IMG/VR virus record: IMGVR_UViG_3300006790_000063
Coordinates: 1-32,597 of that record
Length of the DNA: 32,597 bases
Direction: 5' to 3' (one strand)
Source: a virus
Under the pieces are notes generated by a model. That model worked only from the letters and a program-made list of their open reading frames with translations, had not been told where the DNA came from and ran no database searches. A program made the position numbers and the translations under genes. Numbering within the stretch: position 1 is the stretch's first letter; every line of letters starts with the position of its first letter. This document shows, piece by piece, positions 23,144 to 30,095 of the stretch.

Positions 23144-24187
23144 ATGGTTTTACCTGAGGCATACATCGTACAAAAATTTTATCAGTACGCTGGGCAGCCC
23201 AAGTATAATAGACTTGCAAAAACTTACCAAGGAGGATGTCCTGTGTGTAGAGAAGGCAAGTCTTGGGGCAAGAAACGCAGACTGTTTTATGTTGTAAAGG
23301 ATAACTTCCTGCATTGTCATAATTGTGGGTGGCATTCGAATCCAATGAACTGGATTATTGAAGTGTCAAACATGTCTGTAAGTGACATTTATAAAGAAGC
23401 GGATGAATATGATTTAATACCTCAGGATATTTCATCTAAGGAAGATATTAACGAGTTAGCTAAAAAGAGTACATCAAACTCGTTACCAGATGATAGTATT
23501 AATTTATTTGATAAAAGTCAAACTGACTACTTCAAAGCTAATCCAATTGTACAAACTGCTTTAAACTATATAAAAACGCGTAAGCTTGATCAAGCATTTA
23601 ATAAACCAAAAGCATTATATATTTCATTAAAAGACTTTACACATAAGAATAGACTTATCATACCTTTTTATGATGTATCTAATAAGATTATCTTTTATCA
23701 AAGTCGGACTATCATAGAGAATAGAAAAGTTAATCTCCCTAAGTATCTAAGCAAGATAAACAGTGATAAGAGCCTGTTCAACATTAATAAAGTCAATGAA
23801 GAGCTTGATTACATTTTTATTACAGAAGGGCCAATAGATGCTTTTTTTATTGAAAATGGGGTTGCAGTAGCAGGTATAAATGAAAATAGTGAAACAATGT
23901 TTACTGCAGTGCAAAATCAGCAAATACAAAAGTTTCCATTTACCGAACGTATTATAGCTTTAGATTCACAATGGCAGGACAAAGCTTCACATAATAAAAC
24001 TAAAATCTTATTAGAAAAGGGGTTTAAAGTATTTGTTTGGCCTAAAAAGTTTGGTGAAAAATTTAAAGACTTTAATGATATGTGTATAGGTCTAAACATA
24101 GAAAAAGTCCCTACTAACTTTCTTGTACAAAATTCATACAAAGGGTTAGAGGGACTCGTTAAACTGAACTTACTTGGTATCAGCTGA
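23144..24187 (+). CDS. 61: DNA primase gp61
   Basis: The 347-residue protein (T4 gp61 is 342) has an N-terminal zinc finger of two pairs, CPVC near residue 31 and CHNC near residue 57, joined by a basic strand, and a C-terminal TOPRIM-type catalytic domain with FITEGPIDAFF near residue 226 and IIALDSQWQDKAS near residue 268. It makes RNA primers for the lagging strand together with gp41. Its last 18 bases overlap the convergent gene at 24170-24568, with no terminator between them. Confidence 0.93.
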   Translation: MVLPEAYIVQKFYQYAGQPKYNRLAKTYQGGCPVCREGKSWGKKRRLFYVVKDNFLHCHNCGWHSNPMNWIIEVSNMSVSDIYKEADEYDLIPQDISSKEDINELAKKSTSNSLPDDSINLFDKSQTDYFKANPIVQTALNYIKTRKLDQAFNKPKALYISLKDFTHKNRLIIPFYDVSNKIIFYQSRTIIENRKVNLPKYLSKINSDKSLFNINKVNEELDYIFITEGPIDAFFIENGVAVAGINENSETMFTAVQNQQIQKFPFTERIIALDSQWQDKASHNKTKILLEKGFKVFVWPKKFGEKFKDFNDMCIGLNIEKVPTNFLVQNSYKGLEGLVKLNLLGIS

Positions 24188-24568
24188 ATGCATATAACCT
24201 TTTAAGTTCTCAATTAACGAACTTAAATCCATCGCAACTCTCGCAATTTTTTTAGTTTCTGCACCAGCAATTTTATTAAACAAAGTATCGCAACCAGCAT
24301 CGTGTAATTTTGTTTGCACTGAATCACCTTCACTATTAAGGAAATTAGTAAATTCTTCCATCGCGCTAATCCAACCGGCTAACTCTTGAGCTTGAGCTAC
24401 ATTGTTGGCTTTGGTCATATCTTCTGGAGATTGTACGGGTGCATCTACTTCAAAATCTGCAGTGTCGGTTTCTGGTTCGAGCTGTGTTTCCATAGCTTCG
24501 ACATCAGTAATTTCTACATTTTCATCCTGTTCTAACAACTTTAAAAAACGTTTGCTGAAAAAGCTCAT
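24170..24568 (-). CDS. Acidic late-type protein, unknown function
   Basis: The 132-residue product has a basic N-terminal peptide (MSFFSKRFLKLLEQDE), a long acidic middle (residues 16-50) and a helical C-terminal half. The N-terminal LLE followed by Gln resembles the L-x-E motif of T4-type prohead cleavage, and the overall composition recalls small prohead core or internal proteins, but no family is recognised. A late-type box (ATTAAATA) ends 5 bases before its ATG; it is divergent from the 24601 gene, which has its own late box. Confidence 0.65.
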   Translation of the reverse strand: MSFFSKRFLKLLEQDENVEITDVEAMETQLEPETDTADFEVDAPVQSPEDMTKANNVAQAQELAGWISAMEEFTNFLNSEGDSVQTKLHDAGCDTLFNKIAGAETKKIARVAMDLSSLIENLKGYMHSADTK

Positions 24569-24573
24569 ACATT

Positions 24574-24581
24574 TATTTAAT
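24574..24581 (-). promoter_or_regulatory. Late-type promoter box (minus strand)
   Basis: On the minus strand the box reads ATTAAATA and ends exactly 5 bases before the ATG of the 24170-24568 gene. Confidence 0.65.
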
Positions 24582-24587
24582 CATTTC

Positions 24588-24595
24588 AATAAATA
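24588..24595 (+). promoter_or_regulatory. Late-type promoter box
   Basis: AATAAATA ends exactly 5 bases before the ATG at 24601. It lies back to back with the minus-strand box at 24574-24581. Confidence 0.65.
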
Positions 24596-24600
24596 ATAAT

Positions 24601-25005
24601 ATGTCAAGCTTAAAATTACTTGCAGAAGATCAAATTGCAATGTATAATAAATGGGTTCGTGGTATAGCTACAAGAGAGCAAAAACCCTCACATGTCACGG
24701 TAGCAGACCTATTACAAGCAAGTGGTCGCAATGATCAGAATAAAGCACCCTTAGAGTTACCTTACCCAATGACGCACATTGTGGAGGACATGGGAGCTTT
24801 GTTTCTCGCTGCAGACAATATTGAAGCTAAAGCACGTAAGACGAAAGATAATCCCGTTGTGACAGAAAGTGAAGATGCTTCTAAAGGATTAGACGAATTT
24901 ATTGATAAATGCGAAAAAATTAAAGGCATTCTTAACAGTATGACCGAAGATTTAGATGTTGTGCTTCAAATAAAACCGTTTGAAAGTGGTAATACAGAAG
25001 CTTAA
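24601..25005 (+). CDS. Hypothetical late-type protein
   Basis: The 134-residue product is mixed in charge and predicted mostly helical, with an N-terminal MSSLKLLAEDQIAMYNKWV and a C-terminal helical half rich in Asp and Lys (LDEFIDKCEKIKGIL). It contains no recognisable domain, signal peptide or membrane segment. Expression from a late-type box suggests a virion or assembly role. Confidence 0.65.
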   Translation: MSSLKLLAEDQIAMYNKWVRGIATREQKPSHVTVADLLQASGRNDQNKAPLELPYPMTHIVEDMGALFLAADNIEAKARKTKDNPVVTESEDASKGLDEFIDKCEKIKGILNSMTEDLDVVLQIKPFESGNTEA

Positions 25006-25008
25006 ATA
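25001..25008 (+). promoter_or_regulatory. Late-type promoter box of the HXXSHH gene
   Basis: CTTAAATA ends exactly 5 bases before the ATG at 25014. Its first bases are the end of the preceding gene, including the TAA stop. Confidence 0.65.
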
Positions 25009-25013
25009 TTTAA

Positions 25014-26258
25014 ATGAACCGCAGACAGTTCGTAGGGTCGTTAGGTTTAACATTTGCTTTACCTCAACTAGAATGTTTCGGTAATGTAACTAACGAAATA
25101 AAAAGATTAGCTGTAGTATATGTTCCAAACGGCATTAACATGGAACATTGGACACCTAAAAATTACGGCGATGTAATTGATATACCTAATACCTTATCTC
25201 CTTTAGAAAATCACCTTAACGAAACTCAAATTATTTCTGGTCTTACTCATGATAAGGCTAGAGCCAATGGTGATGGTGCTGGTGATCATGCAAGAGCTGC
25301 TTCAACCTTTCTAACTGGTAAACAAGCACATAAACACGAGTCTAAAATCCGTTCTGGGGTATCTGTTGATCAATTAATTGCTGAACAATACAACGGTATA
25401 ACAAGATTTGATAGTTTACAGTTTACGGGAAGTAAAAGTCGGTTAGTTGGTAAATGTGATTCTGGGTATAGTTGTGCATATCAATACAACCTTTCATGGA
25501 AAAACGCAATGCAACCAATGGCTGCAATGCATGATCCTCAAGATATTTTTAATAGGTTGTTCAATGTAAGGAGTTTAAAACAAAAACAGTTAGCATATAA
25601 AAAATCCATTTTAGATTTTGTATTAGAAGACACCAAATCTTTATCAGGTAAAGTAAGCAACACTGACAAAGTAAAGCTTGATGAATATATGTATGCTGTT
25701 AGGGAAGTTGAAAAGGATTTACAAAATAGAGAAAGGTTTAAGCTTGATAAAGACTTTCATTTAGATTTTGAAGTAAACAAAAAGTCGGATAAAATAAGAT
25801 TACTTTATAAATTAATGCACTTAGCATTTTTAAATGACACAACCCGTGTTATTACATTCTTAACTCAACATGACGGGTATAATGGCCCACATAGAGAGAT
25901 TGGTATATCAGAAGGTCATCATAGTTTATCACATCATCAAAAAGACCCTAAAAAACTCCACGATTTAGCTATGATAGATCTTTATAATGTTAGGTTATTT
26001 TCTGAATTTATTTCTGACCTTAAAAAAGATAACATGTTAGAAAATACAGACGTTATTTACGGTGCGGGGATATCGGACGGCAACAGACACAATCATGATG
26101 AATTACCGGTATTATTAATTGGTGGTAAAAATAAAGGAACCCACTTTAGAGTTGAAAAAGAAAAACCAATGTGTGACTTATTTGTTAGTTTATTACATAA
26201 ACATGGAGTTAATGCGCATAAATTTGGAGATTCAAGCGGAGAGCTCAATGTTGTATAA
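25014..26258 (+). CDS. Secreted HXXSHH (DUF1552) family protein, bacterial-type, in a phage
   Basis: The 414-residue protein matches the DUF1552/HXXSHH family along its length. It starts with a twin-arginine-like export signal (NRRQFVGSLGLTFALPQL, residues 2-19). VVYVPNGINMEHWTPK follows near residue 34, SGLTHDKARANGDGAGDHAR near residue 76, CDSGYSCAYQYNLSW near residue 142, and the family motif HSLSHH at 303-308. The family is known from secreted proteins of Rhodopirellula and other Planctomycetota, Verrucomicrobiota and some other bacteria; biochemical function is unknown. It is full length and intact, with base composition like its neighbours, and is read from a late-type promoter box. It overlaps the lipoprotein-like gene by 11 bases. 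Confidence 0.9.
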   Translation: MNRRQFVGSLGLTFALPQLECFGNVTNEIKRLAVVYVPNGINMEHWTPKNYGDVIDIPNTLSPLENHLNETQIISGLTHDKARANGDGAGDHARAASTFLTGKQAHKHESKIRSGVSVDQLIAEQYNGITRFDSLQFTGSKSRLVGKCDSGYSCAYQYNLSWKNAMQPMAAMHDPQDIFNRLFNVRSLKQKQLAYKKSILDFVLEDTKSLSGKVSNTDKVKLDEYMYAVREVEKDLQNRERFKLDKDFHLDFEVNKKSDKIRLLYKLMHLAFLNDTTRVITFLTQHDGYNGPHREIGISEGHHSLSHHQKDPKKLHDLAMIDLYNVRLFSEFISDLKKDNMLENTDVIYGAGISDGNRHNHDELPVLLIGGKNKGTHFRVEKEKPMCDLFVSLLHKHGVNAHKFGDSSGELNVV

Positions 26259-26442
26259 GTTGTTAGCTGTATTACTATTATTCACTACTGGGTGTACCGG
26301 TACATGGGTATGGCAAGAAAATTACCCTAAACACCGTACAATGTCTCTTAAATGTCCTAGATGGAGCTACGATGAATCTTATGATAAATTACATCATGCA
26401 TGGACCACAAAACAACACGAGCCTATAAAAATTAAAAAATGA
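26248..26442 (+). CDS. Small putative lipoprotein
   Basis: The 64-residue product begins MLYKLLAVLLLFTTGCTG: a short hydrophobic stretch followed by Gly-Cys, as in a lipoprotein signal, although the lipobox is loose (FTTGC). The mature part is short, basic and aromatic-rich. The ATG at 26248 has a Shine-Dalgarno sequence GGAGAG (26238-26243) inside the HXXSHH gene; I prefer it to the longer frame from 26119, which runs antiphase over that gene. A small outer-membrane lipoprotein could be a lysis spanin partner or a companion of the secreted HXXSHH protein; both are guesses. Confidence 0.6.
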   Translation: MLYKLLAVLLLFTTGCTGTWVWQENYPKHRTMSLKCPRWSYDESYDKLHHAWTTKQHEPIKIKK

Positions 26443-26792
26443 AGTTCAATGTCTATGTAAGAGAGCAGCGAATGAAGTATTTTAAAAATCTTGACAAGTT
26501 TTCAAAGATTTTAGGTGTTAAAAAAAGTATGTGGCGTAAGATAGAAAGAGGTATTAACCCACCCCCTAAAAAAACATTACTTAGAAAATTTGCTCTCTTA
26601 ACTAATATGTTTGCATATGAAGAATCACAAATGTATGCTTATGCAAGAAGATGGCAACCTTCTGATGATACTAACACAGGTAACCACACGTTAATCAATT
26701 CTAACTCTCCTATAGAATGGAAACAAAAAATGATAGAAGAGAACACTCCTGATTACGAACACAAATACTGGAAACGAATTGATTTTTATTGA
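26439..26792 (+). CDS. Small XRE-type helix-turn-helix protein
   Basis: The 117-residue product has an N-terminal helix-turn-helix of the Cro/C1 type: VREQRMKYFKNLDKFSKILG (residues 7-26), then VKKSMWRKIERGINPPPKKTLLRKF, where the MWRKIERG segment matches the recognition-helix pattern of XRE regulators. The C-terminal 50 residues are polar with several Trp and Tyr and have no recognised domain. It would bind DNA as a dimer; its target is unknown. The ATG overlaps the lipoprotein stop by 4 bases. Confidence 0.7.
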   Translation: MKFNVYVREQRMKYFKNLDKFSKILGVKKSMWRKIERGINPPPKKTLLRKFALLTNMFAYEESQMYAYARRWQPSDDTNTGNHTLINSNSPIEWKQKMIEENTPDYEHKYWKRIDFY

Positions 26793-26811
26793 ATAAACGT
26801 TAAATTATTAT

Positions 26812-27237
26812 GTGGGTATATTGAAATCCATACTAATTTTAAGTTCTGTTAGTGCTGCTATAGGTGGTTTACTTTACCTTTTAGGTTTAGCATTTTGGCC
26901 TGTATTCGGATTAGCAGTACTTTTTCAGATATTTGTTTACAACCTGTTTATGATATGGGTTAAACAACAAAGTGCAGTTCAATTTGAAGAATTACAAAAC
27001 GAACGTATCAAAGAATATAATTCAATGGGTTTAGATTCAGTTTGTCCAGATGAAAATTGTGGTCATAAGGCATTTGTACCAATTAAATTGGATGAAGAAA
27101 ATGTTTACGAATGCCCTGGTTGTAAAAAAATGGTAAAAGTGTTTATTGGAGCTAAATCATTTCTTACAACAACTCCATTAGAAGAAGATCCATTTAAGAA
27201 TTTTAATTTCGCAGAAGGAAAAGAATATGATAATTAA
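26812..27237 (+). CDS. Membrane protein with C-terminal zinc ribbon
   Basis: The 141-residue product has two closely spaced hydrophobic segments (about residues 3-24 and 27-46) and a cytosolic tail with four cysteines in the pattern CPDENC and CPGC (near residues 76-81 and 102-105), a zinc ribbon. The GTG at 26812 is chosen; an overlapping ATG at 26810 leads to a stop after four codons. A possible promoter is TTGATT (26779-26784), 16 bases, TAAATT (26801-26806), 5 bases before the GTG. No family is recognised. Confidence 0.65.
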   Translation: MGILKSILILSSVSAAIGGLLYLLGLAFWPVFGLAVLFQIFVYNLFMIWVKQQSAVQFEELQNERIKEYNSMGLDSVCPDENCGHKAFVPIKLDEENVYECPGCKKMVKVFIGAKSFLTTTPLEEDPFKNFNFAEGKEYDN

Positions 27238-27589
27238 TGAACAAGAAAGTCCGGCGATCAAGCCAGAAGGAAACATTCCTTCTAAGGAAAGGTATTACGG
27301 TACACCTTACTACCATGCATATACCAAAGGTATGATGGCTGCTAAAATGACTTTGGATGAAAAAAACAAAGATAAAATTTTAGAGAATTTAATTAGAGTG
27401 GTTTTGGACGATGTTTTGGAGGAGAATTCCAAGAACATAGCTTGCAATAAAAACATTCTTAAGCTAAACATTCAAGTAATTGAAAACGCGATGAAAAATA
27501 CTAAGCTAAGTAATTTTAACTTTGACGTTAAAAGGATAGCCTCTATAATAGAAGGATATGGCAAATACATCGAACAACAAAACGACTGA
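27227..27589 (+). CDS. Hypothetical protein
   Basis: The 120-residue product has a polar N-terminal region with a GTPYYHAYTKGMMAAKM stretch (residues 25-41) and a helical C-terminal half rich in Lys and Asn. No known domain is seen. The start lies inside the preceding gene and has a good Shine-Dalgarno sequence AAGGAA (27215-27220). Its 3' end overlaps the next gene by 32 bases and contains that gene's promoter. Confidence 0.65.
   Translation: MIINEQESPAIKPEGNIPSKERYYGTPYYHAYTKGMMAAKMTLDEKNKDKILENLIRVVLDDVLEENSKNIACNKNILKLNIQVIENAMKNTKLSNFNFDVKRIASIIEGYGKYIEQQND
27522..27549 (+). promoter_or_regulatory. Promoter inside the 27227 gene
   Basis: TTGACG (27522-27527), 16 bases, a perfect TATAAT (27544-27549), then 8 bases to the ATG at 27558. 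The whole promoter is embedded in coding sequence. Confidence 0.72.
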
Positions 27590-27830
27590 AGATATGTCCG
27601 TTGAAGAAATCTCGAGATGGTTGTGTTTATTTGAAGCAGTAAATTATGTATCACATAAGGCTGAAAAGCTTGGTATTGATATTGATAAGAATGATTCATG
27701 GATCAAACCTCTAGCTTTCAAAAATTACATTACGGAGATGTATCAAAGTACGTTGGTAAATCTTACAATTGAAAGTAAAACTGATAAAGTAAAAGAATTT
27801 ATTTACACAGATAATGCACTACATTCTTAA
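27558..27830 (+). CDS. Small hypothetical protein
   Basis: The 90-residue product is helical and acidic-to-neutral: a Thr/Asn-rich start, then a VEEISRWLCLFEAVNYVSHKAE helix (residues 15-36). No known domain or signal peptide is visible. It has a strong overlapping promoter of the early/middle type, and its last 17 bases overlap the next gene. Confidence 0.65.
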   Translation: MANTSNNKTTEDMSVEEISRWLCLFEAVNYVSHKAEKLGIDIDKNDSWIKPLAFKNYITEMYQSTLVNLTIESKTDKVKEFIYTDNALHS

Positions 27831-28131
27831 TACAGTTTTTCGAACTCCAGGGGGTATAACCAATAAAAAAATTGGTGGTCCGACTAGGTTTGGAGAAAAA
27901 CAACCTCAAGTTCAATTAAATGTACCTAAGAATTTAAAACCTGGTGAATTATATACACTAGTTTATATTAAAAAAATAAAAAAGGGGGTAGAATATCAAT
28001 TTAAAAATTCATCCGGAGAGATTATTGGCATGGTATTTAGTGATTGTTTAGAAGCTGATGAATTTATTGCTAAAATGAGAAATGAGAAACTTCCAGATTA
28101 CAAAGATTTCTATTCTAGAAATAATACTTAA
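27814..28131 (+). CDS. Small hypothetical protein
   Basis: The 105-residue product is beta-rich in the middle (LYTLVYIKKIKKGVEYQFK, then GEIIGMVFSDC) and ends in a charged, aromatic tail. No family is recognised. It has no Shine-Dalgarno sequence and likely depends on translation of the preceding gene. Its stop overlaps the stop of the convergent neck-protein gene by 4 bases, without a terminator. Confidence 0.6.
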   Translation: MHYILNTVFRTPGGITNKKIGGPTRFGEKQPQVQLNVPKNLKPGELYTLVYIKKIKKGVEYQFKNSSGEIIGMVFSDCLEADEFIAKMRNEKLPDYKDFYSRNNT

Positions 28132-28979
28132 CTTGGTCCAAACGGGCCGTTTTCGGGGGCTTGCGTATTACCGTAACCCCCATAAACATTATCATAATCA
28201 AATCCAGAATAATCAAAAATTTGTTTAGATAACTCTTCCAAATCACCATCATAACTTTTAGGTGAAGATCTATCTTGTGAACCACCGTCAAGCAATCCGG
28301 AAAACTTATCATCATAAACTTGATCACTACCCCCTTCAGCACTAAGTCCTGGTTCGAAGCTATAATCGTACCGTTTAGCTTTTATTTGCCAGACATAATG
28401 ACCAGCTAATGGATTAATTCTTGCTACATCCTCATCCAAACGCTCTGTAATTTCAAACTTCTTACCTGTACGGGGTTCTGGTCTATCATCTCCAAATTCT
28501 GTAAGTTCAATTATATCACCTGCTTTAGGTTCTTGTAACTCTCCAAAAGTATGGTAAAAAGCGCTTATATGAATGTAAGCAGTAAATTCATCATCGGAAT
28601 CAAACCCATATTTTTGCAATATGACTGCATTTTCATTTAACTCCATTAATATAATAATTGCTTTCGGGTCTTTGAAAACTTTAGTAGGTTCTTCACCATA
28701 AATGTTACCTGGACCTGCACCGGGTATACCATCTGCAGATAATGTATTGTATGGGTTTTGCCAATAAGTGACTTTTTGACCGTATAATGCAATTTGCTCA
28801 AACCACCACCAACTAATTACTAACCTTTCACATTTGTTTACATCTTTATCTGTAAATCTAAAACAAGGGTTGTGGGTTTTTGGTTTGGGGTATATAGAAC
28901 CACTACTGTCTGGGGTAGACGACCCAGGTGCAAACCCTGGCATTACTTGATTAGTTCCTGTATACCAAGCTAACGACAT
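28128..28979 (-). CDS. 14: Probable neck protein gp14
   Basis: The 283-residue protein is near the length of T4 gp14 (256) and carries a shared pattern: EFTAYIHISAFYHTFGE near residue 132 followed by EPKAGDIIEL and KFEITERLDEDV, comparable with EPKEGDLIYF and FEI segments of gp14. The N- and C-termini are Gly/Pro/Ser-rich and probably flexible. T4 gp14 closes the filled head and joins it to the tail with gp13 and gp15. The gene is on the minus strand, its ATG overlaps the stop of the nucleotidyltransferase gene by one base (TAATG), and gp17 lies nearby, as expected for a late morphogenesis block. The assignment rests on remembered sequence and needs a profile search. Confidence 0.55.
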   Translation of the reverse strand: MSLAWYTGTNQVMPGFAPGSSTPDSSGSIYPKPKTHNPCFRFTDKDVNKCERLVISWWWFEQIALYGQKVTYWQNPYNTLSADGIPGAGPGNIYGEEPTKVFKDPKAIIILMELNENAVILQKYGFDSDDEFTAYIHISAFYHTFGELQEPKAGDIIELTEFGDDRPEPRTGKKFEITERLDEDVARINPLAGHYVWQIKAKRYDYSFEPGLSAEGGSDQVYDDKFSGLLDGGSQDRSSPKSYDGDLEELSKQIFDYSGFDYDNVYGGYGNTQAPENGPFGPS

Positions 28980-30013
28980 TATTTTAAATAACTTCCTTTA
29001 TTGTTGTTTGTTTTCATTAGGTAATATCTACCGTTTGGTTTAACACCAATAGCTACACCTGATTTTTTTAACCCTTTTGGTCGTCGTAAATCTTTTACAC
29101 CAAAATGTTTTGATAATTTGTATGCATCTTGAGGACTAATATAAACAAATTTAGGGCTACCCGGTCTTTGCATTGATTTAAAACTGTTAGGTAAGTCTAA
29201 ATCTGTTTGTAAATATGCAGGTATTGTCCTGGCATGTTTTCTTGTGCCTGGGTCTCTTACAACCGAGTGTTGCTGTCTGTGTTTGACGTGGTTGGGTCTA
29301 AAAAAGTTTTCAGTGTAAATGTTATCGTAATTTTCATTTACTAATTTACTTAACCTATCAATATAGTCCGTATTTCTTAAAAGCTTAAAAACTAAATTAC
29401 CAACAGAAAATTCTCCAACGCCTTTTAAGCCTTGTTTTCTCATAGTTTTAATTTTCTGAAATACTCTACGCCCATAATCAAATAAAGTTTTTGATTTACC
29501 GGGGTCGTTTTTATATTTTGAAGTTAACTCATGTAATTTATCAATATGAACTTTAACGTCTTCAAATTTTTTAATTACATCTTCATCATTTATTATAGGC
29601 GGGCTAAATTCCGGTTTTTTGACCCACTTACCTTCTTTAAGTGAAAACAACCCGGATGAAACATGAGGTTCTTTTGTGTCTTGAAAATATAATTCTACTT
29701 CGTGACCATGTAGTTTAATTTGATGTTTAGCATTCCAAATAAATCTAATACCATCTAATGCTGCTTTTACCAAATCTACGTCTTCATCTATCTTTTTGAA
29801 ATCTAATAAAATGTGAACGTCTAAATCACTTTTTGGAGTGTAATTATAATTAGCTAAACTTCCTGTTAATTGTATATCATCAACTTTGGGTAATTTAACA
29901 GGAATGTCACTAAGAAAATCTTTAGTAATATCCAATAATTTTTTGCGAATAGATGGTAACATTTTCTTATTCGCGTAAAATTTAGGATTTAAAGTTTCGT
30001 TGTAAAACTTCAC
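28979..30013 (-). CDS. Nucleotidyltransferase-fold protein in the structural block
   Basis: The 344-residue protein has a Pol beta-type nucleotidyltransferase signature: GS at 51-52, then DLD (63-65) within the strand SDLDVHILLD, and a third acidic position in HEVELYFQD (Glu107). These are the metal ligands of minimal and CCA/poly(A)-type transferases. Similar proteins occur in late regions of marine T4-like phages. The C-terminal third (about 240-344) is a basic separate segment ending in a Lys/Asn-rich tail. Substrate is unknown: nucleotidylation of a protein or RNA is possible. The start is GTG at 30013, with a late-type box (ATTAAATA) 5 bases upstream. Confidence 0.78.
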   Translation of the reverse strand: MKFYNETLNPKFYANKKMLPSIRKKLLDITKDFLSDIPVKLPKVDDIQLTGSLANYNYTPKSDLDVHILLDFKKIDEDVDLVKAALDGIRFIWNAKHQIKLHGHEVELYFQDTKEPHVSSGLFSLKEGKWVKKPEFSPPIINDEDVIKKFEDVKVHIDKLHELTSKYKNDPGKSKTLFDYGRRVFQKIKTMRKQGLKGVGEFSVGNLVFKLLRNTDYIDRLSKLVNENYDNIYTENFFRPNHVKHRQQHSVVRDPGTRKHARTIPAYLQTDLDLPNSFKSMQRPGSPKFVYISPQDAYKLSKHFGVKDLRRPKGLKKSGVAIGVKPNGRYYLMKTNNNKGSYLK

Positions 30014-30018
30014 AATAT

Positions 30019-30026
30019 TATTTAAT
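30019..30026 (-). promoter_or_regulatory. Late-type promoter box (minus strand)
   Basis: On the minus strand the box reads ATTAAATA and ends exactly 5 bases before the GTG of the nucleotidyltransferase gene. It follows directly on the T tract of the terminator at 30028-30056. Confidence 0.65.
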
Positions 30027-30027
30027 C

Positions 30028-30056
30028 AAAAAAAAAGCCTCCCCGTGGGGAGGCTT
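30028..30056 (-). terminator. Rho-independent terminator (minus strand)
   Basis: Inverted arms AAGCCTCCC (30035-30043) and GGGAGGCTT (30048-30056) form a 9-bp stem with a CGTG loop, followed on the minus strand by a run of T. It ends transcription of the acidic-protein genes and separates them from the nucleotidyltransferase gene. Confidence 0.92.
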
Positions 30057-30095
30057 ACAGCAATATTTTTTGATCGTCAATTAATAACGAAAGTA

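Noticed and set aside
26119-26247. Longer reading frame upstream of the lipoprotein start
   Set aside because: It lies wholly in another frame of the HXXSHH gene; the start with a Shine-Dalgarno sequence and signal peptide is at 26248.
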